Position numbers and translations under genes: made by a program. 8,118 nucleotides of DNA, taken from contig JAFSBF010000126.1 of the NCBI GenBank assembly GCA_017441965.1, positions 1-8,118 on the forward strand, written 5' to 3'. Below the pieces are notes generated by a model. That model saw nothing but the letters and a program-made list of their open reading frames with translations, searched no databases and was not told the origin of the DNA. This document shows, one piece after another, positions 6,336-8,118 of this stretch (within the stretch, counting starts at the first letter, position 1; every line of letters begins with the position of its first letter). The DNA is from Clostridia bacterium. GTDB taxonomy: Bacteria; Bacillota; Clostridia; UMGS1883.

Positions 6336-6535
6336 AAGGGCATAATATCTCCCAAAAGCTCTTTAAAATGAGTAATTGCGGCTTTTAAATCGGCATTATG
6401 TGTCCAAACGGCGCTGCAGCTTTTAAAAAAATCGGGCACTGTCTTTTTCAAAAGCATTAAAAGCGCAAAAACGCACGCTGCAAAAGCCATTCTGTACAAA
6501 AAAGAAAATAATCCCTTTTTAATTTTTTCATTCAT
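6332..6535 (-). CDS. small single-helix membrane protein, possibly a short SpoIVFA/M23-type N-terminus
   Basis: A 67-residue protein with a basic N-terminus (MNEKIKKG), one membrane helix at about 12-32, and a short tail ending HFKELLGDIMPF. I cannot assign a function with confidence. The helix followed by a segment with Trp-Thr, Asp and then a Phe-Lys-Glu-Leu stretch recalls the membrane anchor of SpoIVFA-like or M23 peptidase-like sporulation proteins, which in some Clostridia are encoded just upstream of TIGR03960 genes. Here no peptidase domain follows: the gene stops 72 bases before the next start. The ATG at 6535 is chosen over GTG at 6544 because GAGG lies 8 bases before it. It lies 33 bases after the methyltransferase stop and is probably co-transcribed with it. 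Confidence 0.65.
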   Translation of the reverse strand: MNEKIKKGLFSFLYRMAFAACVFALLMLLKKTVPDFFKSCSAVWTHNADLKAAITHFKELLGDIMPF

Positions 6536-6568
6536 CACGCTCACCTCATTAAAAGGTATGCGTGAAAA

Positions 6569-7693
6569 TCACTTAAAATACTGATATAAATAGCATTTAA
6601 GCATTCCGTTATAAAGCTTTCGCTTTTTATCGGCACTTCTTCCGTAATGCTCCTCAAAGCCGTCATGACTTGTCAGTATATATTTTCCCGCATTGGAGAA
6701 ATTTGAAAAATGTCTGCCTATTTTTCTGTAGAGCGCCTCACAGCTTGTGCGGTCCATAAGCCTTTCGCCATATGGCGGATTGCAGACGATAACGCCCTTT
6801 TCCTCAAAAAGCGGAGCCTTTGCCGCATCGCATACAGAAAAGCTGATAAATTTATCTACGCCTGCTTTTTTTGCATTTAAACGTGCAAGTGCCACTGCTG
6901 ATGGGTCAATATCGGAGGCAAAAATCCTTGTTTCAATACTGTTATCAATATTTGAAACTGCCTCTTCACGTATATCTGTATAAAGCTCTTTACCTATAAT
7001 GCGCCACTTTTCGCTGACAAAGGTGCGCCTTAGCCCTGGCGCAATCTTTTTTGCGTAGAGTGCCGCCTCTATAGGGATTGTTCCGCTGCCGCAAAAAGGG
7101 TCACAAAAGGGTCTGTCTCCGCGCCAGCGTGTTATATCAACCATTGAAAAAGCCAGCGTTTCACGAAGAGGTGCCATAACACCCTTTTCTCTGTAACCAC
7201 GTTTATAAAGCGGCTCCCCCGTTGTGTCAAGATATATTGTTACTGTATCACGCATCAGGGAAAACTGCACGCGCATCATAGGGCCTGTTTCCTCAAAATG
7301 CTCTATACCATACTTTTGCGAAAGTCTTTTTACTATTGCACCTTTTACTATACTTGTGCACGCAGGCACACTTGAAAGAACGCTTTTCAGACTGTTCCCC
7401 TTTACGGGGAACGCACAATCTGCCTGAATAAAATCCTCCCACGCTATGGCTCTGACACCCTCAAAAAGCTCGTCAAAGGTTTTCGCAGTAAACTGCCCCA
7501 TTTTTATAAGCACACGTTCTCCGCACCGAAGATTTACGTTTGCAAGAGCAATCGCCTCAAAATCGCCTTCAAAGGTAACCTTTCCGTCAGTAACCTCACT
7601 CGTTTCATAACCGAGCGAGCGTATTTCGTGCGCAACAATTGCCTCTGTCCCGAAAAACGTCGGCACACATAGCTGTAATCTGTTTACTGCCAT
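6569..7693 (-). CDS. THUMP-domain class I SAM-dependent RNA methyltransferase (YpsC / RlmL N-terminal type)
   Basis: A 374-residue methyltransferase predicted to modify guanine N2 in 23S rRNA (RlmL/YpsC-like); the exact target is inferred from the family. It has an N-terminal ferredoxin-like and THUMP RNA-binding region (about 1-155), a linker RGYREKGVMAPLRETLA (165-181), and a Rossmann catalytic domain. Visible there are the SAM-binding motif DPFCGSGTIPIEAAL (198-212), the acidic SDIDP turn (260-264), and the catalytic NPPYGERL (305-312) typical of N-methyltransferases acting on exocyclic amines. The second, RlmK-like methyltransferase half of E. coli RlmL is absent, as usual in Firmicutes. 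The ATG at 7693 follows AGGAGGA by 7 bases; an in-frame upstream start at 7717 lies before this site and is rejected. It is transcribed divergently from the GH13 gene. Confidence 0.94.
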   Translation of the reverse strand: MAVNRLQLCVPTFFGTEAIVAHEIRSLGYETSEVTDGKVTFEGDFEAIALANVNLRCGERVLIKMGQFTAKTFDELFEGVRAIAWEDFIQADCAFPVKGNSLKSVLSSVPACTSIVKGAIVKRLSQKYGIEHFEETGPMMRVQFSLMRDTVTIYLDTTGEPLYKRGYREKGVMAPLRETLAFSMVDITRWRGDRPFCDPFCGSGTIPIEAALYAKKIAPGLRRTFVSEKWRIIGKELYTDIREEAVSNIDNSIETRIFASDIDPSAVALARLNAKKAGVDKFISFSVCDAAKAPLFEEKGVIVCNPPYGERLMDRTSCEALYRKIGRHFSNFSNAGKYILTSHDGFEEHYGRSADKKRKLYNGMLKCYLYQYFK

Positions 7694-7706
7694 AACTCTG
7701 TCCTCC

Positions 7707-7759
7707 TGTAAAAGCATAGCATATCTATAATATTATACAGCACAATACGTGCTTTTACA
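7707..7759. repeat. 10-base inverted repeat framing the methyltransferase promoter
   Basis: TGTAAAAGCA at 7707-7716 has its exact reverse complement at 7750-7759, centres 43 bases apart, close to four helical turns. One arm covers the -35 region of the methyltransferase promoter and the other lies next to its ribosome binding site. A smaller inverted repeat, AGCAC/GTGCT with a five-base spacer (7739-7753), sits between the -35 and -10. The arrangement would suit a regulator that binds two sites, but no such protein is identified. Confidence 0.4.
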
Positions 7760-7760
7760 A
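7732..7760 (-). promoter_or_regulatory. sigma-A-type promoter of the methyltransferase gene
   Basis: On the minus strand TTGTAA (7755-7760) and a consensus TATAAT (7732-7737) are 17 bases apart. The predicted start near 7725 gives a leader of about 30 bases containing AGGAGGA. The -35 is only 8 bases from the -35 of the divergent GH13 promoter, so the two polymerases may compete. Confidence 0.65.
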
Positions 7761-7768
7761 GAATTTTA

Positions 7769-7796
7769 TTGCCTTTTAGGAAAAATCGTTTATAAT
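7769..7796 (+). promoter_or_regulatory. sigma-A-type promoter of the GH13 gene
   Basis: TTGCCT (7769-7774) and a consensus TATAAT (7791-7796) are 16 bases apart, directed into the GH13 gene. The start near 7803 would place the GAGGTGG ribosome binding site (7805-7811) almost at the 5' end of the mRNA. I see no convincing catabolite-response element. Confidence 0.6.
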
Positions 7797-7817
7797 ATTA
7801 GTATGAGGTGGTAAATC

Positions 7818-8118
7818 TTGCTGTTAGAACATAATTCAGGTCAGCTTATATACAGAAAGCCTTCGGGTGCGTGCCCGACAGGGGAGAAAGTGCGTCTTCG
7901 GATAGCTGTGCGTTCATACACTATTCCAAATGGCGTTTTTTGTCATATAGGAAATCAGAAAATACCGATGTATTACGCTTTTGAGGCAGGCGGGAGCCGT
8001 CTTTATGAATGCAGTGTAGAGATGCCCGAAAGACCGGGGCTTGTTTTCTATCACTTTACTGCAGAGGCTGACGGAGAGGTGCTTTATTACGCAAACAATG
8101 CAATGGCACTTGGCGGCA
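7818..8118 (+). CDS. GH13 family alpha-glucan hydrolase, N-terminal part (cut by window end)
   Basis: Only the first 100 codons are present. The frame is open from TTG at 7818 to the end, with a stop codon two codons before it and GAGGTGG six bases upstream, so TTG is the likely start. The N-terminus (HNSGQLIYRKPSGACPTGEK at residues 5-24, then VRLRIAVRS) and the region EMPERPGLVFYHF (68-80) resemble the immunoglobulin-like domain preceding the catalytic barrel in clostridial GH13 amylase/neopullulanase-like enzymes. There is no signal peptide, so a cytoplasmic enzyme acting on imported maltodextrin or glycogen is likely. The catalytic domain lies outside the window, so subfamily and activity cannot be given. 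Confidence 0.75.
   Translation, partial: MLLEHNSGQLIYRKPSGACPTGEKVRLRIAVRSYTIPNGVFCHIGNQKIPMYYAFEAGGSRLYECSVEMPERPGLVFYHFTAEADGEVLYYANNAMALGG

Noticed and set aside
7761..7803. A catabolite-response element for the GH13 gene.
   Set aside because: The AAAAATCGTTT stretch near 7781-7793 is only loosely similar to the consensus and lacks its outer symmetric bases.
1..8118. CRISPR arrays, insertion sequences or phage genes.
   Set aside because: No regular repeat-spacer pattern, transposase, integrase or terminal inverted repeats with target duplications were seen on either strand.

Overview
This window looks like chromosomal core-genome DNA from an anaerobic, spore-forming Firmicute of class Clostridia, probably a gut lineage near Oscillospiraceae/Ruminococcaceae. 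The case rests on a spoVB-mazG-hup gene order, a radical SAM/DUF2344 pair typical of Clostridia, strong AGGAGG-type ribosome binding sites, frequent TTG starts and moderately AT-rich codon use. The genus-level placement is inference. No CRISPR array, prophage, insertion sequence, rRNA or tRNA is visible.

Layout, left to right. Bases 1-243 hold no convincing gene, but bases 11-102 fold on paper into a three-helix structure whose wobble pairs indicate a + strand RNA (or a structured dispersed repeat cut by the window edge). A perfect 42-base palindrome with A7/T7 flanks (244-285) is a bidirectional terminator. All complete genes then run on the minus strand, so they are transcribed from right to left. 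In transcription order they are: a THUMP-domain RNA methyltransferase (7693-6569); a 67-residue one-helix membrane protein that resembles the N-terminus of SpoIVFA/M23-type proteins (6535-6332); a TIGR03960-type radical SAM protein (6259-4409) overlapping by 8 bases its partner DUF2344 protein (4416-3787); a DUF624 membrane protein (3714-2812); a SpoVB-like lipid flippase (2807-1323); a MazG nucleotide pyrophosphohydrolase (1326-670); and the DNA-binding protein HU (573-301). At the right edge a divergent + strand gene (7818 to beyond the end) encodes the N-terminus of a GH13 alpha-glucan hydrolase.

Transcription units inferred from promoter-like hexamers: methyltransferase plus small membrane protein from a promoter at 7732-7760; the radical SAM pair from 6306-6335; DUF624-spoVB-mazG from 3746-3774; hup also from its own promoter at 645-673; and the GH13 gene from 7769-7796. 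Short gaps and overlaps (ATGA-type overlap of spoVB/mazG, 8-base overlap of the radical SAM pair, 4-base gap of DUF624/spoVB) point to coupled translation within units. Functionally the window combines rRNA modification, an uncharacterised radical SAM system, envelope/spore-cortex precursor export, nucleotide-pool sanitation and nucleoid structure.

The least explained signals are the structured RNA-like element at the left edge, the symmetric operator-like sites at two promoters (6300-6319 and 7707-7759), and the short SpoIVFA-like protein next to the radical SAM pair.
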